Of a stretch of DNA of 18,168 nt, positions 1 to 7,394 are shown piece after piece (the first letter of the stretch is position 1; the number at the start of each line of letters is the position of its first letter). The DNA lies in the NCBI GenBank assembly GCA_900767405.1, contig CAAFZB010000036.1:1-18168 (forward strand), in the 5' to 3' direction. Both the position numbers and the translations under genes were made by a program. The notes under the pieces are model-generated. The model was not told the DNA's origin, did not search any database, and saw nothing but the letters and a program-made list of their open reading frames with translations. This DNA comes from Rikenellaceae bacterium. GTDB lineage: Bacteria; Bacteroidota; Bacteroidia; Bacteroidales; UBA932.

Positions 1-1
1 G

Positions 2-1243
2 AAAGCCAACGGGTTCTGCATAGAGGAAGGCATCGCCGGAATTCCCACGGCCTTTGCAGCCACTTTCGGCAATGGTTCGCCCGTAATAGGCATTCTTGCC
101 GAATACGACGCTCTTCCGGGACAGTCGCAGGCAGCTGCGCCATATAAGTGCCCGGTTACCGAAGGGGCTCCGGGTCACGGCTGCGGACATAATCTCCTTG
201 GAACAGGGTCCGTTGCAGGCGCCGCGGCCATAAGCAAATGGCTGGCGGCCGGGCACAAAGGTACAGTAATACTGTTCGGCTGCCCGGCAGAGGAAGGCGG
301 CGGGGGCAAGGCGTATATGGTACGCGAAGGCTGCTTCGATGGAGTCGATGCAGTACTCGACTGGCACCCCGACGTTCGCAACACAGTAAATACCGCCACC
401 GGGCTGGCCAACGTTCAGGTGCGATTTGTTTTTCACGGGAGGTCGGCACACGCATCCTCCGGGCCCCAGGACGGACGCAGCGCCCTTGATGCCGTAGAAG
501 CCTTCGATTATATGATGAACCTGATGCGCGAACACGTTCCGTCGGATTCCCGCATTCATTATGTCATAACGGACGGAGGCAAAGCTCCCAACATTGTCCC
601 GGACAGGGCCGAAGTCCTCTATTATATCCGCAGCCCGCGCCGCACGACTGTTGGAGAAATCCTCGAGCGGGCAGTAAAGGCCGCCGAAGGTGCGGCTCTG
701 GGCACCGGCACCACGATGGAATATGAAACGGTATCCGGCAACTATGAACGGCTAAGGAATGAAACGATGTCTGGCCTTATGCTTGCCAAGATCCGTGAAG
801 CAGGCGGTGTGACTTACGATGAGCGGGAGCGCCTGTTTGCCGAGGCTATGATGCTTGGCAGCGGGATAAGCGAGGACAGAATTCCCGGACTCGTCAAGCA
901 GGCGGCGACAGTCACCGAACCGGTTGCCGGAGGAAACGAAGCCTGGGTATCGAGCGACGTGGGCAACGTCACCTGGGTTGCGCCCACAGGCAGTATCCGG
1001 GTGGCTGCATTCGTTCCCGCAGGAGGCGGCCATTGCTGGCAGCAGACCGCATCGGCAGGAATGTCGATAGGCACAAAAGGGTTGCTTGTCGCAGCCCGCA
1101 CTTTCTACCTCGCAGCGCTCGAGCTGTATAAGGACAGCGGACTGCTACGTCGCGTACGGGAAGAATTCGAGGCCCGGCGCGGCAAGGATTTCCGCTTCGA
1201 GCCTCTTATGGGAAACCGGCAGCCTCCCCTGGACCGCCGATAA
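2..1243 (+). CDS. AbgB-like M20 family amidohydrolase, 5'-truncated
   Basis: The frame is open from the left edge, so the N-terminus (perhaps 60-70 residues compared with ~480-residue AbgB) is missing; 413 residues are present. Visible M20 landmarks, numbered from the first codon here: AEYDALPG (33-40), GHGCGHN with the metal-ligand Cys61 and His63, PAEEGGGGK with Glu97/Glu98, DWHP, and a C-terminal GGGHCWQQT segment supplying another candidate metal-binding His. The C-x-H and GCPAEEGG pattern is typical of the M20D/AbgB subgroup, metal-dependent enzymes that cut amide bonds such as p-aminobenzoyl-glutamate or N-acyl amino acids. No export signal can be judged because the start is absent. It is convergent with the minus-strand operon, ending 4 bp from it, so it is transcribed separately. 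The natural substrate is unknown; a role in peptide or acyl-amino-acid salvage is only inferred. Confidence 0.9.
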   Translation, partial: KANGFCIEEGIAGIPTAFAATFGNGSPVIGILAEYDALPGQSQAAAPYKCPVTEGAPGHGCGHNLLGTGSVAGAAAISKWLAAGHKGTVILFGCPAEEGGGGKAYMVREGCFDGVDAVLDWHPDVRNTVNTATGLANVQVRFVFHGRSAHASSGPQDGRSALDAVEAFDYMMNLMREHVPSDSRIHYVITDGGKAPNIVPDRAEVLYYIRSPRRTTVGEILERAVKAAEGAALGTGTTMEYETVSGNYERLRNETMSGLMLAKIREAGGVTYDERERLFAEAMMLGSGISEDRIPGLVKQAATVTEPVAGGNEAWVSSDVGNVTWVAPTGSIRVAAFVPAGGGHCWQQTASAGMSIGTKGLLVAARTFYLAALELYKDSGLLRRVREEFEARRGKDFRFEPLMGNRQPPLDRR

Positions 1244-1247
1244 CAGG

Positions 1248-2297
1248 TCATTCAAATTCTTTGGCAAATCTTTCGAAAAGTCTGTCCAGCGCCTCATTGT
1301 CGCCCAGCAGGACAGACGCTTCCTTTTCGTACCGGCGCACGACCTTCATTATCCTGCGGGCTACGCCAAAGTCTATGTATTTCACACCGGCATCCCTGCC
1401 CAGCGGGTGCATCTGCAGTTTTAGCTTCTGAGCGAGCGAATTCGCCTTTTCAAGGCAGGATGGCAGTTCGGAACATACAGGCAGCGGCATAGCATAAGAT
1501 GCGGGTGTATATCCAATGGCCGTCCACATACAGGCACTGCCGTCGAAACAGACCGAACTTACGGTTGTGGGACGGGGAATGAAATCCTCGTCATATACCA
1601 TTCCCCCGGGAAAACGCCTGGAAGCGTCATAGCCCAGAACGGCGTTGAAATAACTTCTTCCAAGGCCGTCTATAAGCTGCAATGGCGAGAACTTGCCCTT
1701 GTGGGCAGACATCAGCGCCTGCGCGGTAAGGTAACGGGCATATCCCTGCCCCTCCGGAGTTCCCGAAACCGAGAAATTGCTGCGCACCATCCATCCGCCT
1801 TCGGGCACGTCGAACCTGGTGACCGACGAGTCGGCGGCTTCGAAATATGCGGCTCCGCCCGATGCGTCTATGACGCCGAAGTTGGCCTCGACCTTCCGGT
1901 GATTCTCAGAGAGCAGCATTGCCTCGAAGTCATCCACGGTCACGCAGCGCTCCAGGGCACGGCGCATAAACGACCCGTTCTTTGTAGGATATTCCCCCGA
2001 TGCAAGATTGTAGGAACTGTTGTTGACAATGGCGAATCCTTTCTCATTCTCCCCCGCATACACCGATCGGCGTTCCACGTCGCTTACGTTAAAAATACCG
2101 GTGTAGGCAAGCGAAGAGTCTGTAGCGCAGATGAACACTGCGGTATTGAACGGGTTGCCCGTGTCCCTCTGTTTCCACAGAAGAGGACGGCCGGTTTCGC
2201 TGGCCCCGGCCGACACAATGGCAGTAGTGCAGGCAACGGCGTCATACGAGGCAAGCAGTCCTGCAAGCCCTATGGCTAATGTCTTTAAGAATTTCAT
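1248..2297 (-). CDS. Secreted Ntn-type linear amide C-N hydrolase (choloylglycine hydrolase/C45-like)
   Basis: A 349-residue protein with an N-terminal signal peptide ending in DAVA, followed directly by Cys23 in CTTAIVS. In the choloylglycine hydrolase/penicillin V acylase/C45 superfamily the nucleophile is exactly such a Cys, which becomes the N-terminus after processing. Further family-like features are a basic-acidic KQRD pair about 20 residues after the Cys, a GFAIVNNSSYNL segment near residue 90, and NFGVIDASGGAAYFEA near 150. The reaction would be hydrolysis of a linear amide; the acyl and amine parts cannot be predicted. Its ATG abuts the TAA of the upstream phosphoesterase gene (positions 2295-2300), so translation is probably coupled, and it is the last gene of the array. 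AVAC could instead be read as a weak lipobox, which would lipidate the same Cys and conflict with catalysis. Family call is firm; substrate unknown. Confidence 0.8.
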   Translation of the reverse strand: MKFLKTLAIGLAGLLASYDAVACTTAIVSAGASETGRPLLWKQRDTGNPFNTAVFICATDSSLAYTGIFNVSDVERRSVYAGENEKGFAIVNNSSYNLASGEYPTKNGSFMRRALERCVTVDDFEAMLLSENHRKVEANFGVIDASGGAAYFEAADSSVTRFDVPEGGWMVRSNFSVSGTPEGQGYARYLTAQALMSAHKGKFSPLQLIDGLGRSYFNAVLGYDASRRFPGGMVYDEDFIPRPTTVSSVCFDGSACMWTAIGYTPASYAMPLPVCSELPSCLEKANSLAQKLKLQMHPLGRDAGVKYIDFGVARRIMKVVRRYEKEASVLLGDNEALDRLFERFAKEFE

Positions 2298-3998
2298 TTA
2301 TTTGTAAGTATCTACAGTGAATGCCTTGGGGCGCGTCATCGACTCGGTGTACACACGGCCCTCGTCGTCAGTAACCTTAATCTCGAGCGTTGAAGTTGCG
2401 CTCGAAGCCTTCACTTTAAACAGGTGGTTTGTCTTGTATGCCGAGAAACTGGGCTTGTCTGTACTTTTATACCTGTAATCGTTGTAAGCCAGGTGGAAAA
2501 TAGGGTCATAGCCCGTAAACTGGCTCACAGTGAGCGCCTTGCCATTCTCGGAGGCCTCCAGTTTCCAGTTCTTGTTCCAGTCCCAAACATTGATGATAAC
2601 CTCATTGTCGGTACTTGCCGCGCCGTAGTTTCCGGTCGATGCCAGACAGGATTTATACTGTGCCGAATATTTGACTTTGGACGGGTCTATGCATATGCTG
2701 TTGCGGTCGTAGGAACGGAACTGATAATTTTCGTCCCTGCCTGTGGCCTTGTAATATGAAACGTAATCCGACCCGGTGAAATCCATAATCCTGTAGCCTC
2801 CCGGGGATCCGTCGGTAGATATGTTCAGGGTAGGATTGTAATACCCTCCCCACCACCAGGTGGCGCAAACGGCTCCCGAGTTGTGTTCACTGACACCCTG
2901 ACGCTCGGTAGTGCTCATCCTGTGCGTATGCCCGGTCACGAAAAGGACTTTGGAAAAACCGTTGAAGCAGTTCAACAGCAGGGCGCCGTTGTTCAGAGAA
3001 AGTGTTCCGTCCTGAGTCGTGTACGGCGCGTGCATCGTAAGTACGATCTGAGTCGACTTGTCTACGTGGGCAAGGTCTTTCCTGAGCCAGTCGAGGGCAT
3101 CCTCGCTTACGGCATCCTCGTAATGCCGGTCTGCCTGGACACCTCCGGTAGTGTTCTTGCAATAGATGTTGTCCAGAGAGACGTAATGCACCTTCCCAAT
3201 GTTGAAAGAGTAATAGTTGGGTCCCAAATTCCTGCGGTACATACCCGCGCAGTCCCAGTCGACTGCATTCCATCCCTGCGAGCCTCCGTCGACCGAGGTC
3301 TTCATATCGTGGTCGTGGTTGCCCATAGTGTGGAAAACGGTAAGGGATTTTATGTGGGCATTTATGTCCGAGAGATAAGACTTGAAGTCATAATTGTTGC
3401 TGTACCAGTACTGGTCCCAAGTCATATCTCCCAGGGTAATGGCATATATCTTCTCCTGGCCGTGAGCCTTCACATAAGCCTCGACCTCTTTGGTGAAAGT
3501 TTCGAACTGGCTGCGGTCACGGGTTCTCGCGGCAAGATGTATATCCCCGAAGAACAGCATCTTATGATTAGTCTGGTCCCCGTCCGGGAAAAGCTCGAAA
3601 TCTATCCTTTCCACGGCAGAAGCGTCCATTGAGGTATATGCATAAAAAAGAGACTGCACTCCGGCATTCAGCGGTTTGTAACCGGATGGAATTGAAATCC
3701 ATACCATCGCATTCTTTTTGGAGGACACCAGCTGATAGACTCCGTCCTTGTCGGTAGTTACGACCTCATATCCGTCGGTCACGACTACATCTTCCATTCC
3801 CTTGCCGTCACAGAACACTTGCCCATAAACGGTAGCTCCCCCCTTCGGGGCAACCACAACCCCTTGGGGCTGTGGTTGCGGCTGAGGATTCGGGTCATCC
3901 CCCGAAGACCCGGGTTTAGGTCCGCCTGCCGGTTTCTGGCAGGCGCAGAGAAATACACAAAAAAATACGAAACAAATTATACGGTGGGGGTAACGCAT
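2298..3998 (-). CDS. Calcineurin-like metallophosphoesterase lipoprotein
   Basis: A 566-residue lipoprotein with signal peptide and lipobox FLCAC (Cys20). A Pro-Gln-rich linker (about 34-45) follows, then an N-terminal beta-sandwich of the Metallophos_N type (about 52-110, GATVYGQVFCDGKGMEDVVV). The phosphoesterase domain (about 147-365) carries the dimetal motifs GDIH (Asp152, His154), GD (Asp191), GNHDHD (Asn227, His228), MHAP (His323) and GHTH (His357, His359). The C-terminal ~190 residues resemble the Metallophos_C domain of Bacteroidetes homologues. ATG at 3998 is chosen; a TTG two codons upstream (4004) is less likely. It follows the permease gene by about 23 bp and abuts the amide hydrolase gene. 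It should remove a phosphate or cut a phosphodiester outside the inner membrane; the target is unknown. Phosphorylated wall sugars or teichoic-type polymers are speculation from context. Confidence 0.9.
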   Translation of the reverse strand: MRYPHRIICFVFFCVFLCACQKPAGGPKPGSSGDDPNPQPQPQPQGVVVAPKGGATVYGQVFCDGKGMEDVVVTDGYEVVTTDKDGVYQLVSSKKNAMVWISIPSGYKPLNAGVQSLFYAYTSMDASAVERIDFELFPDGDQTNHKMLFFGDIHLAARTRDRSQFETFTKEVEAYVKAHGQEKIYAITLGDMTWDQYWYSNNYDFKSYLSDINAHIKSLTVFHTMGNHDHDMKTSVDGGSQGWNAVDWDCAGMYRRNLGPNYYSFNIGKVHYVSLDNIYCKNTTGGVQADRHYEDAVSEDALDWLRKDLAHVDKSTQIVLTMHAPYTTQDGTLSLNNGALLLNCFNGFSKVLFVTGHTHRMSTTERQGVSEHNSGAVCATWWWGGYYNPTLNISTDGSPGGYRIMDFTGSDYVSYYKATGRDENYQFRSYDRNSICIDPSKVKYSAQYKSCLASTGNYGAASTDNEVIINVWDWNKNWKLEASENGKALTVSQFTGYDPIFHLAYNDYRYKSTDKPSFSAYKTNHLFKVKASSATSTLEIKVTDDEGRVYTESMTRPKAFTVDTYK

Positions 3999-4021
3999 AT
4001 TCAATCCGGTGAATTTACTAT

Positions 4022-5224
4022 TTATTTTCTGATTTTATATCCGTAATAGGCATAAAACATAATCAGAAGATAGAAAGGAAGGCATATCCAATATGCAGGC
4101 TGGCTTCCTGCCCAGTCCTTCACGAAACCGAAAAGCAGAGGGATAAGGGCTCCGCCGCCTATTGAAGCAACCAGAAGGGAGGATCCTTTCTTTGTAAATT
4201 TTCCAAGTTCGGTAATTGCAAGGGGCCAGATGGCCGGGTACATAAGAGAGCACGCCAGGCTGAGCAGCGCAACGCACCATACCGAGACAGAGGCGGGGGT
4301 CAGGACTATGAGGAGAGAGTCCACCACGGCAACCCAGGTGCATATACGCAGTGCCTTCACCTGAGACATATATTTGGGTATGAGTGCAATTCCTACAATA
4401 TAGCCCAGAGCCATTCCCAGACCCGGGAACAGAGTGTATTTCTCGGGATTCGGAAGCCCGAGGTCCTGGGCATAGTCCAGCACGGTAAGCAAGGCCAGGT
4501 TCTCAACCCCCACATACACGAAAAGGGCAAGAGCTCCCAACACAAGATGAGGGAACTGCCATATTGACTTCTTTCCTGCGGCATAAGGACAATCCTCCTC
4601 GTTCTCCTCCCCTTCCGCCTTAATTTCTTCGAGCGGGGCGAAAAGAGTGATGATGCCAAGCACAACCACTACTGCAATGATTATGTAGAAACATTTGTCG
4701 AGGTCTCCCAAGGCCACCGCATCTATGTTCTTGCCGGTTACGAATGCTATGAACACAGACGGCAGGCTGAGCGCCAGAGAATTGCAAATACCCATAATGC
4801 TTATGCGGCGGGCGGCGCTGTCTATGGGTCCCAGAATGGTGACATAGGGGTTGATTGCGGCCTGAAGCACCGTATTGGCGGTACCGCTTATAAAGCAGGC
4901 CAGCAGATAGAGGGCGAAACTCTCGAGCTTTGCAGCCGGAATAAACAGCGCAAACGCAACTGCGAACAGGAAGAAAGACAGAGACATTGTCTTCTTATAA
5001 CCTATTTTCCCTATTATGGACGCGGCCGGGAAACTGCATACAAGGAAAGCCACGAAAGTTGCGGCAATCACGAGGTAAGACTGGGCGGAGCTGAGTTCAA
5101 GGTTCTTTTCCAGGAACGGGACAAAATAGCCGTTGATTCCCGTGGCGAATCCCACGATGAAGAACATCATTCCTATAAACGCCAGGGGAAGGGCGTAATT
5201 TTTCTTTATTGGAGTCTGACTCAT
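4022..5224 (-). CDS. FHS-type MFS sugar permease, probable amino-sugar importer
   Basis: A 400-residue, strongly hydrophobic protein with roughly twelve membrane segments in two halves separated by an acidic cytoplasmic loop (EEIKAEGEENEEDC, about 197-210). The N-terminal pattern FIVGFATGINGYFVPFLEKNL and the GKIGYKKTM loop between the first helices match the fucose/glucose-galactose (FHS) branch of the major facilitator superfamily, which includes FucP and the GlcNAc permease NagP; these are proton symporters in the inner membrane. Its start codon overlaps the stop of the kinase gene by 4 bp (ATGA, 5221-5224), so transporter and kinase are translationally coupled and probably share a substrate. 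With murQ in the same array, import of unphosphorylated MurNAc (or GlcNAc/anhydro-MurNAc) is the best inference. A MurP-type phosphotransferase would not need a kinase, and none is seen here. Confidence 0.88.
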   Translation of the reverse strand: MSQTPIKKNYALPLAFIGMMFFIVGFATGINGYFVPFLEKNLELSSAQSYLVIAATFVAFLVCSFPAASIIGKIGYKKTMSLSFFLFAVAFALFIPAAKLESFALYLLACFISGTANTVLQAAINPYVTILGPIDSAARRISIMGICNSLALSLPSVFIAFVTGKNIDAVALGDLDKCFYIIIAVVVVLGIITLFAPLEEIKAEGEENEEDCPYAAGKKSIWQFPHLVLGALALFVYVGVENLALLTVLDYAQDLGLPNPEKYTLFPGLGMALGYIVGIALIPKYMSQVKALRICTWVAVVDSLLIVLTPASVSVWCVALLSLACSLMYPAIWPLAITELGKFTKKGSSLLVASIGGGALIPLLFGFVKDWAGSQPAYWICLPFYLLIMFYAYYGYKIRK

Positions 5225-6078
5225 ACTTCAGGATTTTCGAGGTGATACTTTATAAGCCCCTCCATAGGAGCCTTGAGGATATTGCCCATAGTCATTCCGA
5301 ATTCTTCCACAACCGGCTTGAGCAGGGGCTTGAAATGATAGGCCACCGAGCCTACGGCATTGAAACTGTACTTCCTGTAATCGGGATAATGGGTTACAAT
5401 GAGTTCGAAGAACTTGCGGAAGGCATCGGTTGCAAGATTCGGGAAATACGGGTCGAAATCCAGATGCTCGTTAATGAATCTGGCATACTGGGCGCAGAAG
5501 CGGTTGGGGAACGGTTTTGTGTAAATGATATCCAGAAGCTCGTCGTTGTTGTGGCCGAGTTCCTTTCCAACCAGTTCATATACGTTTGACGGCATATTGC
5601 GGCGGATATAATCTGTTATCATCCGTTTTCCAAGATTGGCTCCGCTTCCCTCGTCTCCCAGGATGAATCCGCAGGAATCTACGTTGAGACCTTCGTTCCT
5701 GCCATCGTAAAGGCAGGAATTGGCCCCTGTACCCAGGATTGCCGCGAAACCGGGTTTTGTCTGCAGAAGCGCCCGGCAGGAAGCCAGGGTGTCCATTGCT
5801 ATGAAAACTTTTTCCGCCTTGGTGAATACCTTCCTGAGCGTGTCCGTCATAAACGGATATTGCAGTTCAGTGACGCCGGCGCCGTAGAAATAAATCTCGT
5901 CAACAGTGGCGGGATCCATCTCCCCGGGCAAATTTGCTTTGATATCCTCAACAATCTGAGGGCCTGTTATATAATTTGGGTTATAACCTTGACTCGTAAA
6001 CCGAATACAAGTACTATTTGTTCTTGACACGCAAGCCCAATCCGTCTTGCTGGCGCCACTGTCTGCTATAAGTATCAT
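5221..6078 (-). CDS. murK: BadF/BcrA-family amino-sugar kinase, probable MurNAc (GlcNAc) kinase
   Basis: A 285-residue cytoplasmic protein of the ASKHA fold. It shows the phosphate-1 loop DSGASKTDW (6-14), a GTGAN adenosine/phosphate segment (116-120) and GDEGSGANLG (141-150), all typical of the BadF/BadG/BcrA/BcrD group that contains N-acetylglucosamine kinases and the MurNAc/GlcNAc kinase MurK of Clostridium acetobutylicum. The reaction is ATP-dependent 6-phosphorylation of the imported amino sugar. Its stop overlaps the permease start (ATGA), and its ATG lies 4 bp after the stop of the secreted barrel gene. Because MurQ, which needs MurNAc-6-P, is encoded in the same array, MurNAc is the likeliest substrate, but the sequence alone does not separate MurNAc from GlcNAc kinases, and some members use both. 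Family is certain; the symbol rests on context. Confidence 0.85.
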   Translation of the reverse strand: MILIADSGASKTDWACVSRTNSTCIRFTSQGYNPNYITGPQIVEDIKANLPGEMDPATVDEIYFYGAGVTELQYPFMTDTLRKVFTKAEKVFIAMDTLASCRALLQTKPGFAAILGTGANSCLYDGRNEGLNVDSCGFILGDEGSGANLGKRMITDYIRRNMPSNVYELVGKELGHNNDELLDIIYTKPFPNRFCAQYARFINEHLDFDPYFPNLATDAFRKFFELIVTHYPDYRKYSFNAVGSVAYHFKPLLKPVVEEFGMTMGNILKAPMEGLIKYHLENPEV

Positions 6079-6082
6079 TATC

Positions 6083-6967
6083 TTATTTCAATTTGAAATT
6101 TTTCATACCGGGGATCTCACCAAGACCGAAACGGAAGAACACGATTCCTGTCACGCCCGTGCCTTTGAAGGTTTCGCAGTCGGCCATGATGGCTGCCGCG
6201 TCCATAGGCTTGACGTTTCCGTCATCGCCCGTATAGGTTGTGGTGCCGGCCCACACCTGTGCCGGTCTGCCTTTCTCCACGAAGTGACGGGCCACCTTGG
6301 GAGCCCACTCTTCTCCTCCCTTGGAGTAAGCGGGAGAATGGCGGTAGATCATAGGCATAAGGATATCGAGGTACTGCCCCATCTGGGCAGGATCCTGCCC
6401 GTAGTAGTACTCGCTGTCGGGTTCGGGCATCAATGCGGCCGAAAGAATGACCTTAGGGTTCTTGGCCTTGAGGGCAGCGTTGGCCTGACGGCAGAATTCT
6501 GTGATAGCCCCCGTGCCGGTAACTTCGGGCGAAGGATTGTGCTTGTGGGCGGTACCGCCAAAGCGGATATAGTCGAAATGGATAGCCTCAACACCGAGGT
6601 CCAGATAGTGCTTGCACTGGTTTATCACCTCATCGAAGCGGTCCTGACGGTAGCAGTTGTGCTCGTCATCGACAAGACTCATCCATTTTCCTCCGCTGTA
6701 GGAAACCTGCACCCACACGTGTACGGTTATGCCTTTCTTTTTGGCAGCCTTGATAAAGGCCAGGGTAGCCTCCTCCCCGTGCTTGGTAAAACTTACTTCG
6801 TGCAGGATAATATTTCCGATTCCCTTGTCCTTCAATTCCTGAAGGTCTATCTGGTCCATATGGGAAGACCAGGCCCATATGGCATTTGTGTTCTTCAGAG
6901 TCCTGGCGTCAAGGCTCAGGACAGAAAGAACAAGAACTAACGTGAGTATTATTTTTTTCATTGTCAT
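6083..6967 (-). CDS. Secreted putative glycoside hydrolase, GHL10/DUF4015-like TIM barrel
   Basis: A 294-residue protein made of a signal peptide (MTMKKIILTLVLVLSVLSLDA) and a single TIM-barrel domain. Recognisable strands are NIILHEVSF, VHVWVQVSY, AIHFDYIRFGG, PKVILSAALM, LDILMPMIY, VWAGTTTY and a final GIVFFRFGLGEIP. The DYIRF motif with a preceding 'GVEAIHF' is shared by the GHL10/DUF4015 hypothetical glycosidases; the acidic residue after strand 4 is a plausible catalytic or substrate-binding residue. It is a clear paralogue of the barrel in the lamin-tail lipoprotein at 8411-10546 (shared FGGTA.KH, TGTGAITEFCRQA-like and YYGQDP.QM stretches). ATG 6967 is preferred over TTG 6985, which lies inside the preceding reading frame; ATG 6961 is also possible. 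It lacks a lipobox and is probably periplasmic. Substrate unknown; a GlcNAc-MurNAc glycan is inferred from neighbours. Confidence 0.82.
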   Translation of the reverse strand: MTMKKIILTLVLVLSVLSLDARTLKNTNAIWAWSSHMDQIDLQELKDKGIGNIILHEVSFTKHGEEATLAFIKAAKKKGITVHVWVQVSYSGGKWMSLVDDEHNCYRQDRFDEVINQCKHYLDLGVEAIHFDYIRFGGTAHKHNPSPEVTGTGAITEFCRQANAALKAKNPKVILSAALMPEPDSEYYYGQDPAQMGQYLDILMPMIYRHSPAYSKGGEEWAPKVARHFVEKGRPAQVWAGTTTYTGDDGNVKPMDAAAIMADCETFKGTGVTGIVFFRFGLGEIPGMKNFKLK

Positions 6968-6974
6968 AGATGTT

Positions 6975-7394
6975 TTACTGTTCAACGGGACGCACGTCCC
7001 AACCGGAAATCAATCCTCCGTATATAGGGAAAAGGATGTCGAAACTCTTGCCGCTTGCGCGGTCGCTCACACGGTATTTCAAAAGCCTGTCGGTCGAGAG
7101 AATCTGCTCATAATCTGTAAGTTCCATAGCAGGATAAACCTTAGCGGGGTCATCGGGGACCATCCCGTTCACGCTTTTCACGTGTATCTGCTCCCCTGCA
7201 ATCAGGCGTTGCATATTGCGTTCTACAACCTCCATCAGGCGCGTATGTGCAAAGGGATCCAGGCTTGTGCCCGATGATGGGGCATAATCCACTGGTTCCA
7301 GGGCCGGCATTTCCCCACCGTTCTCCCGGCGTACCCGGCGCAGACTGTCGGCATAGGCCTTGAATCCGGCACGGGCCAAAGGAGTATCCAGGCC
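6975..7394 (-). pseudogene. C-terminal remnant of the broken GHL10-like lipoprotein gene
   Basis: About 139 codons directly downstream of, and in the same frame as, the TAA at 7395-7397. The readable product begins GLDTPLARAGFKAYADSLRR, which looks like the final helix of the preceding barrel. A small domain follows, containing VDYAPSSGTSLDPFAHTRL, MELTDYEQILSTDRLLKYRV, ASGKSFDILFPIYGG and SGWDVRPVEQ. There is no ATG or ribosome-binding site at its head; the first possible start is a TTG at 7379, an unlikely initiator. It is not an independent gene but the 3' part of the gene at 7395-8414, either separated by a nonsense change or by a base-calling/assembly error. Its stop at 6975-6977 lies 7 bp before the next start. 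The domain is not one I can name. Confidence 0.75.

Noticed and set aside
2883..3632. Long plus-strand open frame (249 codons) opposite the phosphoesterase gene
   Set aside because: Shadow of a strong minus-strand gene; the product has no recognisable domain and the phosphoesterase motifs fix the true frame.
3999..4004. TTG start at 4004 for the phosphoesterase
   Set aside because: ATG at 3998 gives a normal lipoprotein signal peptide two codons later.
6047..6940. Plus-strand open frame (297 codons) opposite the secreted barrel gene
   Set aside because: Mirror of the real gene, with no domain, and it would also overlap the kinase start.
6968..6985. TTG start at 6985 for the secreted barrel
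   Set aside because: It lies inside the preceding frame; ATG 6967 directly precedes a standard signal peptide.
7377..7379. Independent small gene starting at TTG 7379
   Set aside because: No ribosome-binding site or ATG, and its frame is continuous with the upstream barrel gene across one stop codon.
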